DNA of 64,000 nt, taken from positions 1 to 64,000 of the forward strand of contig JAHIRD010000019.1 of NCBI GenBank assembly GCA_018818835.1. Direction: 5' to 3'. The position numbers and the translations under genes are program-made. This DNA comes from Pseudomonadota bacterium. GTDB taxonomy: Bacteria > Desulfobacterota > Desulfobacteria > Desulfobacterales > Desulfolunaceae. The notes below the pieces were generated by a model. It was not told where the DNA came from and made no database searches. It saw only the letters and a program-made list of their open reading frames with translations. How positions within the stretch are numbered: position 1 is the first letter of the stretch; every line of letters begins with the position of its first letter. This document shows, in pieces, positions 39,887 through 48,737 of this stretch.

Positions 39887-41413
39887 ATCAAAAAAACGGT
39901 TCATATCATTCTGGTCTTTGTTCTTATCTTTGGATTATTATTTACTAAAAGCACCGAGGCAGGTCCTTTTTCCAATCGCAATCCCTATGAGATCCTTATA
40001 AGCACCCGAAGCGACCTTGATAAACTGACAGGCCTGGGCCTTGATATTTCAGGGGTCCGGGGCCAGGTTGTCACGGCCTATCTGGCGCCGGATGAATACA
40101 AAAGCGTGGTTGCCCTTGCCTATGTCTGTGTCCCTGTTCCGGTTCATCCCAGAACGCCCCCAAGCAAAGCACGATCAAAGGGGCTGTCTTATCCCAGTTA
40201 CGAAACACTGACGGCCCTTCTCGAACAGATCAGCGAAGATTACCCGGACATCTGCCATCTTGAAAGCGCGGGCCAGTCGGTTCAAGGGCGGGAACTCTGG
40301 TGGGTCCGACTTTCGGATCATGCCTCTGTCAAGGAAGCCGAACCGTCCGTGACCCTCATCGGCAGCATGCATGGTGATGAGCCCGTGGGGCTTGCCCTCT
40401 GCCTTGAAATGATCCGTGATCTCACGGAAAACTACGGCACAGACAACCGGACCACACTCCTTTTAAACCAGACGGAAATCAGGATCATGCCCCTGATGAA
40501 TCCGGATGGCTACGAGGCCCAGGACAGGTACAATGCCCATGGGGCAGACCTCAACCGGAATTTTCCCGATGCCAGCATCACTGTCTCGGACGCCTTCAAT
40601 ACCCTGGCAGAGCTTGAACCGGAAACCCAGGTGCTCATGGCCTGGACCCTTGATGACAGCTCAACCCTGTCTGCCAATTTTCACACCGGATCACTTCTGG
40701 TCAACTACCCCTTGGACTACACCCTGGCCCTGAGCCCGGATGACGCCCTTTTCCAGAGCATTTCTCTGGCCTATGCCATGAACAATACAGACATGTATGA
40801 CCATAGTTTTTACGAAAATGGCATTGTCCGGGGCGCTGTCTGGTATGAAATTTATGGCAGCCTCCAGGACTGGGCTTATCTGGGACTTGGAGAAAATCAT
40901 GTGACCGTGGAGGTAAGCACGGATAAAAGCCCGGATGCCGATCTGCTCTTAAATCTCTGGGACTCCAACCGTGAGTCCATTCTCGCTTTTATGGAGACCG
41001 TTCATACCGGCATCGGCGGACAGATCCGTGATTATGACAGTAACGAGCCCCTCAAAGCCTGGGTCAGCATCAGTGACAATGATCATCTGGTTTTTTCCCA
41101 TGCCCAAACAGGTTATTTCCAGCGAATGCTTCTGCCCGGCACCTACGATATCACCGTGGGGGCCCCGGGTTATCATTCAAGGACCTTTGAGGGTCAGACC
41201 GTTTCAGAGAATATGACCACGCGACTTGACCTGACCCTTGAGATAGCTCCGGCTGAAGACCTGAACGGGGACTTCCCGTCCAACTGGCCCGTAAAAAATC
41301 CGGGAAGCATCGGTGACTCCCCGCCTTCGAACCAGACCGACGATGATCCTGTTGATCCGATTTCATCGTCAGATACAAGCGATACCGGATGTTTTATAGG
41401 AATTCTCCGATGA
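39887..41413 (+). CDS. M14 zinc carboxypeptidase, exported, with non-canonical start
   Basis: The peptidase has HGDE zinc ligands (about His162, Glu165), MNPDGY, the substrate-binding ADLNRNFP, NFHTGS (zinc His about 266) and the catalytic Glu in TVEVSTDK (about 342). A regulatory beta domain follows (GGQIRDYDSNEPLKAWVSI). Reading back in frame from the first usual start (GTG 40106) gives 73 more residues, including a clear signal peptide (VHIILVFVLIFGLLF) and an N-terminal prodomain-like region. The only start that GGAGG (39874-39878) can serve is ATC at 39887. An in-frame stop at 39854 closes the frame upstream, with no ATG, GTG or TTG between. Confidence 0.8.
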   Translation: MKKTVHIILVFVLIFGLLFTKSTEAGPFSNRNPYEILISTRSDLDKLTGLGLDISGVRGQVVTAYLAPDEYKSVVALAYVCVPVPVHPRTPPSKARSKGLSYPSYETLTALLEQISEDYPDICHLESAGQSVQGRELWWVRLSDHASVKEAEPSVTLIGSMHGDEPVGLALCLEMIRDLTENYGTDNRTTLLLNQTEIRIMPLMNPDGYEAQDRYNAHGADLNRNFPDASITVSDAFNTLAELEPETQVLMAWTLDDSSTLSANFHTGSLLVNYPLDYTLALSPDDALFQSISLAYAMNNTDMYDHSFYENGIVRGAVWYEIYGSLQDWAYLGLGENHVTVEVSTDKSPDADLLLNLWDSNRESILAFMETVHTGIGGQIRDYDSNEPLKAWVSISDNDHLVFSHAQTGYFQRMLLPGTYDITVGAPGYHSRTFEGQTVSENMTTRLDLTLEIAPAEDLNGDFPSNWPVKNPGSIGDSPPSNQTDDDPVDPISSSDTSDTGCFIGILR

Positions 41414-41569
41414 GGTTCAGTCTTAAAAAACAAAGGATTCAATGCATTTTTACAACGAACCATATTTCCAATTTATTTTTTTTGTGTTAAAGATAATAAA
41501 AAATTTACGATCAAAACCATGTGATACGAGCATAGAAACGAATAACGATCCGTACTTGAGGATAAGACC

Positions 41570-41770
41570 ATGCTGACCTTTATATGCATTTTTCTTTGCA
41601 TTTATTTCACCCCGTCCATTATTGCCGTCATCAACCGACATCCCCATTTATCCCAGATTGCCATTACCAATTTTTTTCTGGGCTGGTCCATTGTGTTCTG
41701 GGTATTTTCCTTTCGCATGGCCATGGGTTGGGATAAAATTGTTAAAACTCCTGAAAACCAAAACAACTAA
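41570..41770 (+). CDS. small membrane protein, superinfection immunity family
   Basis: The 66-residue protein has two hydrophobic helices and the family pattern CIYFTPSIIAVINRHPH, then ITNFFLGWSIVFWVFSFRMA. It matches the superinfection immunity protein family named after the phage T4 Imm protein. Most chromosomal members are uncharacterised and need not act against phage. GAGGAT precedes the ATG. The YceD gene follows 17 bases later. Confidence 0.8.
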   Translation: MLTFICIFLCIYFTPSIIAVINRHPHLSQIAITNFFLGWSIVFWVFSFRMAMGWDKIVKTPENQNN

Positions 41771-41787
41771 GACGAGCAGGGGGTCTT

Positions 41788-42336
41788 ATGAAAATCTCGG
41801 TTTCCCACATTCCACCGGATGGCCTTGTTCAAGAGTACTCTGCCAAGGCTGAACTCTTCCCCATTCTTGATGACCTTATCATCCAGGGTGATTATGTGTT
41901 CTCATCCCCGGTTCAAGCCCACCTCACGGCCATGGTTCTTGCCAATGAGGTGGTGGATGTCAATGGTCAGATCACGACCACCCTGCGCATGGACTGTGGA
42001 CGATGCCTGGAACCATTCGAGCATACCCTCATACGAAAATTCAAAATGGGATTCGTGAAATCATCGGGCACAGACACGGCCCCTGACGAAGATGAGCTGG
42101 ACATTGAAATCCGGGAAGAAGACATTGCAACCGAATATTATTTGGGGGATGTCATAGACCTCAAAAACATGATTCAAGAGCAGGTGGTCATGGGTCTTCC
42201 CCAGCACCCCCTGTGTTCGGACAACTGCAAGGGACTTTGTCAGAGTTGCGGAAACAACCTCAATCTTTCCCCATGCTCATGCAGCCCAACAATAGGCCAC
42301 CCGGCCTTTGCGGTGTTAAAAGGATTAAAGACCTGA
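41788..42336 (+). CDS. yceD: YceD/DUF177 family protein (23S rRNA accumulation)
   Basis: The 182 residues show the DUF177 metal-site-like cysteine pattern DCGRCLEPF near residue 73 and the C-terminal HPLCSDNCKGLCQSCGNNLN. YceD proteins influence 23S rRNA or large-subunit levels and usually precede rpmF. Here no rpmF follows; the next genes are MauE-like and rhodanese-like. An imperfect hairpin just after the stop (42336-42363, AGAGG/CCTCT arms) has no T-run. Confidence 0.88.
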   Translation: MKISVSHIPPDGLVQEYSAKAELFPILDDLIIQGDYVFSSPVQAHLTAMVLANEVVDVNGQITTTLRMDCGRCLEPFEHTLIRKFKMGFVKSSGTDTAPDEDELDIEIREEDIATEYYLGDVIDLKNMIQEQVVMGLPQHPLCSDNCKGLCQSCGNNLNLSPCSCSPTIGHPAFAVLKGLKT

Positions 42337-42483
42337 GAGGCAAACACGGCCTGTTTTCCTCTTAGACCCATCTCATCACTTTAATCAATGCAGATATGTG
42401 GCGTGATCGTCATTATCAATTGGCATTCCCTTTTCTTTTCTTTTAATATTCACGAAACATTTAACACTACAGACAGAAACATC

Positions 42484-42960
42484 ATGAAACTCAATGTTTT
42501 TTTACACTGGCTTGACAGGATCATACGCTTGGTTCTGGGGACTCTTTTCATCATTGCAGGAATCCTGAAACTCAAAGATCCGGAATCCTTTAGCGTGGTT
42601 CTAAGCGCCTTTGGAGTTGTTCCGGGATATCTGATTGATCCCCTTGCCATCGGGCTTCCCATTCTCGAAGTCCTGGTGGGCTTCGGCATGATTTGGGATA
42701 GACCCCCTGCCCTACATGCCATGGCCCTGCTTCTTTTTATGTTCATGGCCATCCTTGCTTACGCCATGCACCTTGGCCTTGATATAGACTGCGGATGCTA
42801 TGGCCCAAAAGACCCTGAAGCCAAAGCATTTGGCAGCCTTCGCACCTCATTCCACCGTGATTTGCTCATGTCCGTCGGCATTCTTTTTCTTTATGCCCGG
42901 CGTATCCATGCCTATTTTATATTTCGTCAGTCCCATAATCCCAAGGAGGAAATGTTATGA
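42484..42960 (+). CDS. MauE/DoxX-type membrane protein
   Basis: The 158 residues have four hydrophobic helices and the motif LDIDCGCYGPKDPEA. This is typical of the MauE/DoxX superfamily, where the Cys pair is thought to be part of thiol or electron transfer. An upstream in-frame ATG (42388) would add 32 residues before the first helix and is less likely. Its stop overlaps the start of the rhodanese gene by four bases, so the two products are probably made together. Confidence 0.85.
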   Translation: MKLNVFLHWLDRIIRLVLGTLFIIAGILKLKDPESFSVVLSAFGVVPGYLIDPLAIGLPILEVLVGFGMIWDRPPALHAMALLLFMFMAILAYAMHLGLDIDCGCYGPKDPEAKAFGSLRTSFHRDLLMSVGILFLYARRIHAYFIFRQSHNPKEEML

Positions 42961-43481
42961 CCCGGTTCAACTCTATGATGACAGCATGTTTCATGATCAT
43001 GGTTCTCTGCCTGCCTGCCACAGCTGATATGAACCTGTTCCAGAAAGAAGTGGAAACGGAAAAAATTGCCGTAAAACTGGTCCGGGATGTGGCCAAGGGC
43101 AATTATGGCCTTGTCACCACCGATGAACTCAAACATCTCATGGATGCAAAAACAGATATGGTCATCGTGGACACCATGCCATATGAAGGCAGCTACAAGG
43201 CCAACCATGTGCCAGGGGCTGTCCAGTTCCTCTTTCCCATTCCGGACATGGACACCTTTGGCAGTAAGGAGACCGACGGAAAAACCCAGGCCGATTTTGA
43301 AAAACTCCTGGGGCCTGATAAAAACAAACTCATCGTGGTTTACTGTGGATTTGTCAAATGCACCCGAAGCCACAACGGCGCCGTCTGGGCCAAAAAACTG
43401 GGGTATACCAACGTGAAACGCTATTGCGGTGGAATTTATGCGTGGAAAGGTGCGGGATTTGCCGTCGAAGAGGTCAAATAG
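42957..43481 (+). CDS. exported rhodanese-like protein
   Basis: The 174 residues have a signal peptide (about 1-23) and a rhodanese domain with the active-site loop CGFVKCTRS (catalytic Cys130) and the VIVDTMPYEGSYKANHVPGA segment. Rhodaneses carry or transfer sulfane sulfur. With the membrane MauE-type partner this suggests a periplasmic sulfur or thiol-redox pair, which would fit a sulfate-reducing organism. The exact reaction is unknown. Confidence 0.88.
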   Translation: MTRFNSMMTACFMIMVLCLPATADMNLFQKEVETEKIAVKLVRDVAKGNYGLVTTDELKHLMDAKTDMVIVDTMPYEGSYKANHVPGAVQFLFPIPDMDTFGSKETDGKTQADFEKLLGPDKNKLIVVYCGFVKCTRSHNGAVWAKKLGYTNVKRYCGGIYAWKGAGFAVEEVK

Positions 43482-43578
43482 TTTGATTACAAAATGATCA
43501 ACACCCTTGAAGTACCTTTCTTTGAACACGGTGCAGACGATGATTGTTATGTGGATGCGGCCAGATAGCCACATTATT

Positions 43579-43602
43579 GGGCACAAGGCATTGTGCACCT
43601 AC
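43579..43602. repeat. Dispersed repeat family C, copy 2 (inverted)
   Basis: The reverse strand reads GTAGGTGCACAATGCCTTGTG-type sequence, a diverged inverted copy of 43646-43676. Each copy can fold as a short hairpin (here GCACAA/TTGTGC). The spacer 43482-43883 holds these repeats and no gene that I can support. Confidence 0.5.
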
Positions 43603-43645
43603 GATGGTCTCAAGCATTGAATATTACACGTAGTAATGTCCTCCC

Positions 43646-43676
43646 GTAGGGGCACGATGCGTCGTGCCCTTGTTCG
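43646..43676. repeat. Dispersed repeat family C, copy 3
   Basis: GTAGGGGCACGATGCGTCGT, continuing GCCCTTGTTCG, contains a perfect hairpin GGGCACGA/TCGTGCCC with a 4-base loop. It forms an inverted pair with 43579-43602 about 45 bases away. Confidence 0.55.
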
Positions 43677-43883
43677 AATAACATACACCATCTAAAAATG
43701 ATCACCGGCTTGCGATTCAGATTCATTTTATCGTTCATGTCATTAATATTAGATCGTTCAGGGGTGCTTTAATCTCTTCAGCACCGTTCCTTGCAGCACC
43801 AAATGGTCCGGTGGTTATGAAATCGAATAAAACATGGGCATCCGAAAGGCATGGTGTTTCAGTTCAACATGACGTTATCATAT

Positions 43884-44360
43884 TCAATTATCATTCTTAC
43901 CGAATTCCAAAAACCTGTGTGATAATGCCTTGTGAATCTTTTCCTTGACCAGATGTTCAGGCTTCAGGGAATCGGGAAGGACTGAGGGCTTGTCCAAATT
44001 CAGTAAATTTCGGGAGTAATCCCTGTATTTCTTATCCAGCCGTTCAGTCTCGTTTTCCGGTTTGTCACAATCACAATCATCCGACTGGCGTCGCAACTCG
44101 TCTTCCAACCTCGAAAGAACCATAGCCAACAATTCTTCATCCTTGAAATAATTGAAGTTAACACCTTCGTCCCAGGCGGCATCCACATAGTCACGCCAAT
44201 CAAAGTCCTTGACACGTTCCCATTTTTTATTCAGACATTTCACATAGGCCTCGGGCATCAAGTCAGGTCCAAGGGGATCTTCATCTTCGCCGATAATGGC
44301 ATTGTAAAACCGCATACCGTTAGGGAATGGCATGGGATGCCTGAAAGAAAAACAAGGCAC
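43884..44360 (-). CDS. Hypothetical acidic protein
   Basis: This 158-residue frame has no domain I recognise. It is rich in Asp and Glu, contains a short Cys pair (DCDCD, about residue 97), and is likely soluble and helical. Two internal ATG codons (about residues 10 and 16) are possible starts. None has a clear ribosome site, so the true N-terminus is uncertain. Its codon pattern and lack of overlap with other genes favour a real gene. It is downstream of the response regulator on the same strand, 67 bases away. Confidence 0.55.
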   Translation of the reverse strand: MPCFSFRHPMPFPNGMRFYNAIIGEDEDPLGPDLMPEAYVKCLNKKWERVKDFDWRDYVDAAWDEGVNFNYFKDEELLAMVLSRLEDELRRQSDDCDCDKPENETERLDKKYRDYSRNLLNLDKPSVLPDSLKPEHLVKEKIHKALSHRFLEFGKNDN

Positions 44361-44427
44361 TACACAGAATAAGAACTATGGGAAAATTACCGTGGCGGAT
44401 GATTTTATTTTTCAACGACGACCCCAA

Positions 44428-45165
44428 TTAATCAGAAACCTTATTCAATAAATCGTTCATATCATTTCTCCGATACCTATACCCCACCCCGTGCACGGTG
44501 GTGATAATTTTAGGATTTGCCGGATCGTCTTCTATTTTTTTCCGAAGCTGGGCCACATGCTGGTCCAGGGTCCGGGTGGTGCCGTAATAATCAATGCCCC
44601 AGATGTCATTCAGCAGGCGATCACGGCTCAACACCTCGTCAGGATGATCGTAAAACAGGCGCAACAATTTCACTTCACGGTCGGACAAGGGCAGGGTTTC
44701 CCCATTCTTTTCCAGGGTGTAGTTCCGTGCATGGATGGTTCTCCCACCGATGCAAAAACTGTCTGATTGATTTTGCACCTTATCGGCAGGGGCTGGCCGG
44801 CACCGTCTCAGAACAGCTGCGATCCGTGCCAGAAGTTCATGGACCCCGAAGGGTTTGGTGATGTAGTCGTCGGCCCCAAGCCTGAGACCAAGGACCTTGT
44901 CGATTTCTTCACCCTTGGCTGTGAGCATGATGATGGGCATGTCCTCGGTTCTGGCCCGGATAATCCGGCAGAGATCAAACCCGCTTTTCCCCGGCATCAT
45001 CACATCCAGAATCACCAGTTGAAAATCATGGGTCTCAAACATGGATAGTGCCTCGTTGCCGTCCCGTGCTGCCGTGACCTGGTAGCCCTCACTTTCAAGG
45101 GTATCGATAAGACCTGTCCGGATGTTGACATCATCTTCAGCCACTAAAATGTGTATGGGGTTCAT
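44428..45165 (-). CDS. OmpR-family response regulator
   Basis: The 245 residues have a receiver domain (Asp11-Asp12, phosphoacceptor Asp54 in VILDVMMPGKSG, LTAKGEEIDKV, TKPFG) and a C-terminal winged-helix DNA-binding domain (LPLSDREVKLLRLFYDHPDE, TRTLDQHVAQLRKKIE, TVHGVGYRYRR). The start overlaps the kinase gene by four bases, so it is the cognate partner of that kinase. Confidence 0.95.
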   Translation of the reverse strand: MNPIHILVAEDDVNIRTGLIDTLESEGYQVTAARDGNEALSMFETHDFQLVILDVMMPGKSGFDLCRIIRARTEDMPIIMLTAKGEEIDKVLGLRLGADDYITKPFGVHELLARIAAVLRRCRPAPADKVQNQSDSFCIGGRTIHARNYTLEKNGETLPLSDREVKLLRLFYDHPDEVLSRDRLLNDIWGIDYYGTTRTLDQHVAQLRKKIEDDPANPKIITTVHGVGYRYRRNDMNDLLNKVSD

Positions 45166-46952
45166 GCTCGTTTTATCCTTGCCCGGAAACAGCTGCCCCG
45201 GCTTTGTTCAGAGTGATACGAAAGATCGCCCCCCAGATCCCTAAGGATCCTGCGGGCGATGCTCAGACCCAGGCCTGACCCTGCCTGTCCGGCGGTGAGA
45301 CTGTTGTCCACCCGGTGAAATTTTTTAAAAATTCGTGTGCGGTGGTCTTCGGGAATGCCCGGCCCCCGGTCCCTGATCAACAGCTCTAAGTATGGAGAGT
45401 CCTTTTCATCCTGGACCTCAAAGGCCAGAAAGCCTCCTGAGGCAGCATATTTCACTGCATTATCCATGAGATTCAGCACCACCTGCTCCAATGCATCCCG
45501 GTCTGTTTCAAGGGGCAGATATTTTTCAGGTAGGACAAGATGGACCGATATCCCGGCTTCCTTAAGCCGGAGGCTGTGGGCATCGGTGATTTCCCTGAGA
45601 AAGGATCCTAAATCAAAGGATGACTTATGGTAGTTTTTCTTGCCTTCCTCCAGCTTTCCGAAATCCAGCACATTGTTCACCAGCCGTGTCAGACGCTGAC
45701 TTTCAGACACAATCACCGACAGATAATGGCTTATTTTTTCAGGGGCCTTGACCCGTCCGTCCCGGAGAAGTTCTGCGTACATGCGGATACTGGTCAAGGG
45801 CGTTTTCAATTCGTGGGAAACGCTGGACACAAAGGATGTTTTTTCCATGGCATCGTTCATGCTCCGGCGACTGTCCCGAATCAAAAGGGCCCCGCCCAGA
45901 ATCATGGCCCCGGTAAACATGAACACAAGAATCCCCGTAACATAAATCAGACCCATTCCCCCATGAAAGGCCCCTTCCGATTGATAAAAAACGATCCTGT
46001 AATGGGGCAGAAGGCCGGATAGGGGCACGCTGATCACAGGTTTTTGTCCCGCATCAATGGGGAAGGCCCCGGACTGGTGAAGGAGCTTTCCATCCCCGGC
46101 AAGAAGTCCATAGGCCGCACCCGTGTCAGTCAGAACCGGAAGCTGGGTAATTAAACGAGACAAAAGTGCCATGAATTCCAATTCGATTCCGTAAACCGGT
46201 CCTTTCTCTGTGGCCTGGACCCAACCCAGGATAAACAGCTGATTTTCAGAAAACCAGGGAATCCAGCCGGATCGAACTCTGAATGGGGCAGCCTGATTTG
46301 TCTCACTTTGAGGGGAATATGTTGCCTCTTGCTCTGGGCGGGCCAGATCCAGTAAGTCCTTTCGCGCGGATTTCATGCGCATGACCTCAGGTCTATAGGA
46401 GCTTGATTTGGATAGGCTTGGGACTCCGGATGAGGTCCACTCATCCCTGCTCACCTCTTCCCCGAAACCCCAGGCCAGGCGCCCGGAAAACAAGGCGTCA
46501 TATCGACTGATAAACCGTCTTTCCTCGGCCGTTGATTCAAGGTTGGCCATGGGATAATCAAGTTTCCCCTCTTGCCATACAAACACATTTCTGATCAGAG
46601 GGTTTGATTTTTCCCAGGATAACAACGTCCCTTTCAGCTGTTTCGGATCAATCCCGACCAGGGACCGGGTCAGGGCATCTTCCACATCGGACACAGTGAA
46701 TTCCAAACTTTCGGTCATGGCCTGGGCCCGGTCAGCCAGGACAGAAAGGGACTGGACCTTGAGCCTTTCCTTTTCATGGTACAAAAGCCGTAACCCCGCA
46801 GCCCCAAGAAACACCGTGGGGAGAATCAGCAAAAGCCAATAGATGATGATGGTGCGCCGGGTGTTGTATGCCATGAACGTCCCTTTCCAAGCCATGTCTG
46901 TGGCCTTTTGGAGATTGTCCGAAGCCTTTGATAGCCTTTTGGCAATCTCCAC
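45162..46952 (-). CDS. membrane sensor histidine kinase
   Basis: The 596 residues include a membrane helix near residue 35-55, a periplasmic sensor domain of about 280 residues with no family I recognise, a second membrane helix (about 330-355), a HisKA dimerisation domain with phospho-acceptor His in SSVSHELKTPLTS (about 378) and a HATPase domain (NLMDNAVKYA, RDRGPGIPEDH, GSGLGLSIARRIL). The GTG start has AAGG nearby, and an ATG at residue 27 is an alternative. It starts 5 bases after the VWA gene, so a sensor, regulator and VWA protein are likely one operon. Confidence 0.93.
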   Translation of the reverse strand: MEIAKRLSKASDNLQKATDMAWKGTFMAYNTRRTIIIYWLLLILPTVFLGAAGLRLLYHEKERLKVQSLSVLADRAQAMTESLEFTVSDVEDALTRSLVGIDPKQLKGTLLSWEKSNPLIRNVFVWQEGKLDYPMANLESTAEERRFISRYDALFSGRLAWGFGEEVSRDEWTSSGVPSLSKSSSYRPEVMRMKSARKDLLDLARPEQEATYSPQSETNQAAPFRVRSGWIPWFSENQLFILGWVQATEKGPVYGIELEFMALLSRLITQLPVLTDTGAAYGLLAGDGKLLHQSGAFPIDAGQKPVISVPLSGLLPHYRIVFYQSEGAFHGGMGLIYVTGILVFMFTGAMILGGALLIRDSRRSMNDAMEKTSFVSSVSHELKTPLTSIRMYAELLRDGRVKAPEKISHYLSVIVSESQRLTRLVNNVLDFGKLEEGKKNYHKSSFDLGSFLREITDAHSLRLKEAGISVHLVLPEKYLPLETDRDALEQVVLNLMDNAVKYAASGGFLAFEVQDEKDSPYLELLIRDRGPGIPEDHRTRIFKKFHRVDNSLTAGQAGSGLGLSIARRILRDLGGDLSYHSEQSRGSCFRARIKRA

Positions 46953-46957
46953 AGGCC

Positions 46958-48316
46958 TTACTTTTCGTACTGTTGATTTTTCATCTGATAACTTTCCGTT
47001 CGAAGCACCTTTCTGCTCTTCTTGCTCATGCCTTCCTTTTCGATGAGATCCGCTTTCTTTTCCAATGCATCGGCTTCTTCCATCATCTTCTCATCATCAT
47101 AGACACTACCCAGGCTTTTCAACTGTGCCGCCGATGTTTTCAATGTCTCAACCGCTTCTTTTTTCTGCCCCTTGTCTGACAAGATGATGGCTTTTTCCTG
47201 GGCCAGGGCGTTGAGATTCAGCTGGTATTCACGAACCACACTGACATTGGTCGATTGTTTTACAGTGTCTTCATCCCGGCTGAATATGGCGACCTTCATG
47301 CCCTCGTTCTGCTCCCGTTTTTTCGTAAACGGATTTTCATAGTACACTCTGGCCCGTGCAATTTCCATTTTTTTCCCATTTTTTGTTTCAGGCAGACGCA
47401 CTTCCACCAGGGCATATTTCTCCTGATTGCCATACAGCTGGTTCATGAACAGTTCCACCTGCCGCCCTGTAATCCGACCTTCACGACCGATGATGGAAAG
47501 GGGTGTGACATACTCGGGCACTTCGATAATCAGTTTTACCTGTTTGGCCACCACGTTTAGGACACTGCCAAGCTCTGCGGTGAAAATCCCGGGCAGGTCC
47601 CCGCTTTTTTCAACAAAATAGATATTCCCGTCGCTTTTCTGAGACAGACGGGCCATCAGATCTTCATTGTAATCCGTACCCACGCCCACGGTGGTCACTG
47701 AGATATTTTCCTTGATCAGTGAAGCCCCGAGCCGCCCCAGGTCTTCCGGAGTCTGGGGTCCAACATTGGCCAATCCGTCAGAAAGCAGAATAATGCGGTG
47801 AACAAAATTTCCCGATAGATGTTTCCGGATCTCTGCGGCACCCTGGCTGACTCCGCCAAAAAGAGCTGTGCTGCCCCCTGGTTCAATCATCCGAATTTTT
47901 GAAATAATAAATTCAATGTTTTCCACAGACTGGGCAGGAATAATTGTATTCACATTTTCATCATAGACCACAAGTGAAAAAATATCCTGGGGCCCCAGGT
48001 GCCGAACCGCTTCGATGGCCGCTTCCCGTGCCTTTTCAATTTTATCCCCGCCCATGGAACCGGACCGATCCAGGACCAGGGACAGATTCACGGCAGGCCG
48101 TGTCTTGGTAACGGGTGCCGGAGGGGCGTCCAGGGTCACCTTGATCACCACGGTCTGGGAATCTCCTGCCGGAAGAACATCCCGGTCCGTTTCAACACGG
48201 CAGGCCACCTTGGTCATGCCCGTTTGGGAAAACCCGGGGGTGGACACAATAAGAAGTCCCAAGATCACCAGGACCAGACCCCTGACACGTTTATTTTTTA
48301 AAATGATTGTGGCCAT
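46958..48316 (-). CDS. exported von Willebrand factor A domain protein
   Basis: The 452 residues have a signal peptide (about 1-31) and a VWA domain with a perfect MIDAS motif DRSGSMG (83-89), the GGSTALFGGV Thr and the LLSDGLANVG Asp, so it should bind a divalent metal and a partner protein. A helical C-terminal region follows (about 350-450). It is the first gene of the unit with the kinase and regulator. A VWA protein could be the sensed or controlled envelope component, but this is inference. Confidence 0.88.
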   Translation of the reverse strand: MATIILKNKRVRGLVLVILGLLIVSTPGFSQTGMTKVACRVETDRDVLPAGDSQTVVIKVTLDAPPAPVTKTRPAVNLSLVLDRSGSMGGDKIEKAREAAIEAVRHLGPQDIFSLVVYDENVNTIIPAQSVENIEFIISKIRMIEPGGSTALFGGVSQGAAEIRKHLSGNFVHRIILLSDGLANVGPQTPEDLGRLGASLIKENISVTTVGVGTDYNEDLMARLSQKSDGNIYFVEKSGDLPGIFTAELGSVLNVVAKQVKLIIEVPEYVTPLSIIGREGRITGRQVELFMNQLYGNQEKYALVEVRLPETKNGKKMEIARARVYYENPFTKKREQNEGMKVAIFSRDEDTVKQSTNVSVVREYQLNLNALAQEKAIILSDKGQKKEAVETLKTSAAQLKSLGSVYDDEKMMEEADALEKKADLIEKEGMSKKSRKVLRTESYQMKNQQYEK

Positions 48317-48506
48317 GATTTTTTCCTTTCCTTCAATGAGTTATCGTTTTTTGGGTTCATGTGCAAGTCTTTGAATCCAGGATAACCCTGATCAGGAAAA
48401 AAGATGTCAGCCTCGGGTAAAAAAGATGTAAAAAAGATGTAAAGTTTTAGTGGACGGCAGTGGACAATGTGGACAGAGTGGACCCAGTCCACCCACAACA
48501 ACCTTT

Positions 48507-48656
48507 ATGAACTCGTAAAAAGTCGACGGATGGCTATGGAAAAAGGTCCATAGGCAAGGCATAGTGTTTGGCCGGGCGTGAAGGCATACATAAGCGTATG
48601 TCGAACGTCCGGCCAAACACTATAACGCCGCATATGGGACTTTTTACGACGCCATC
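48507..48656. repeat. Full-length copy of dispersed repeat family A
   Basis: This is the most complete copy: left end ATGAACTCGTAAAAAGTC, constant GACGGATGGCTATGG, a hairpin core, and right end GACTTTTTACGACGCCATC, which is a near inverted repeat of the left end. Positions 48522-48637 are identical to 11981-12096. The small ORF on its plus strand also occurs in the other copy and is a by-product. The rest of the spacer 48317-48737 holds only this element and a terminator. Confidence 0.88.
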
Positions 48657-48667
48657 AACCTTGGCCC

Positions 48668-48699
48668 AAAACAAAAAGGGCGGGTATAACACCCGCCCA
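48668..48699 (-). terminator. Intrinsic terminator after the chalcone-isomerase-like gene
   Basis: On the minus strand a GC-rich stem (GGGCGGGT/ACCCGCCC, 5-base loop) is followed by TTTTTGTTTTG. It lies about 38 bases after the stop of the gene at 48738 and isolates it from the VWA operon. Confidence 0.85.
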
Positions 48700-48737
48700 A
48701 AGGCAATGAAGTTACATAATTTTCTGAGGTTTAAGGA

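Noticed and set aside
41570-41770. Phage defence island around the superinfection-immunity-type protein
   Set aside because: No other defence, phage or integrase gene is near, so the family name alone does not support a defence role.
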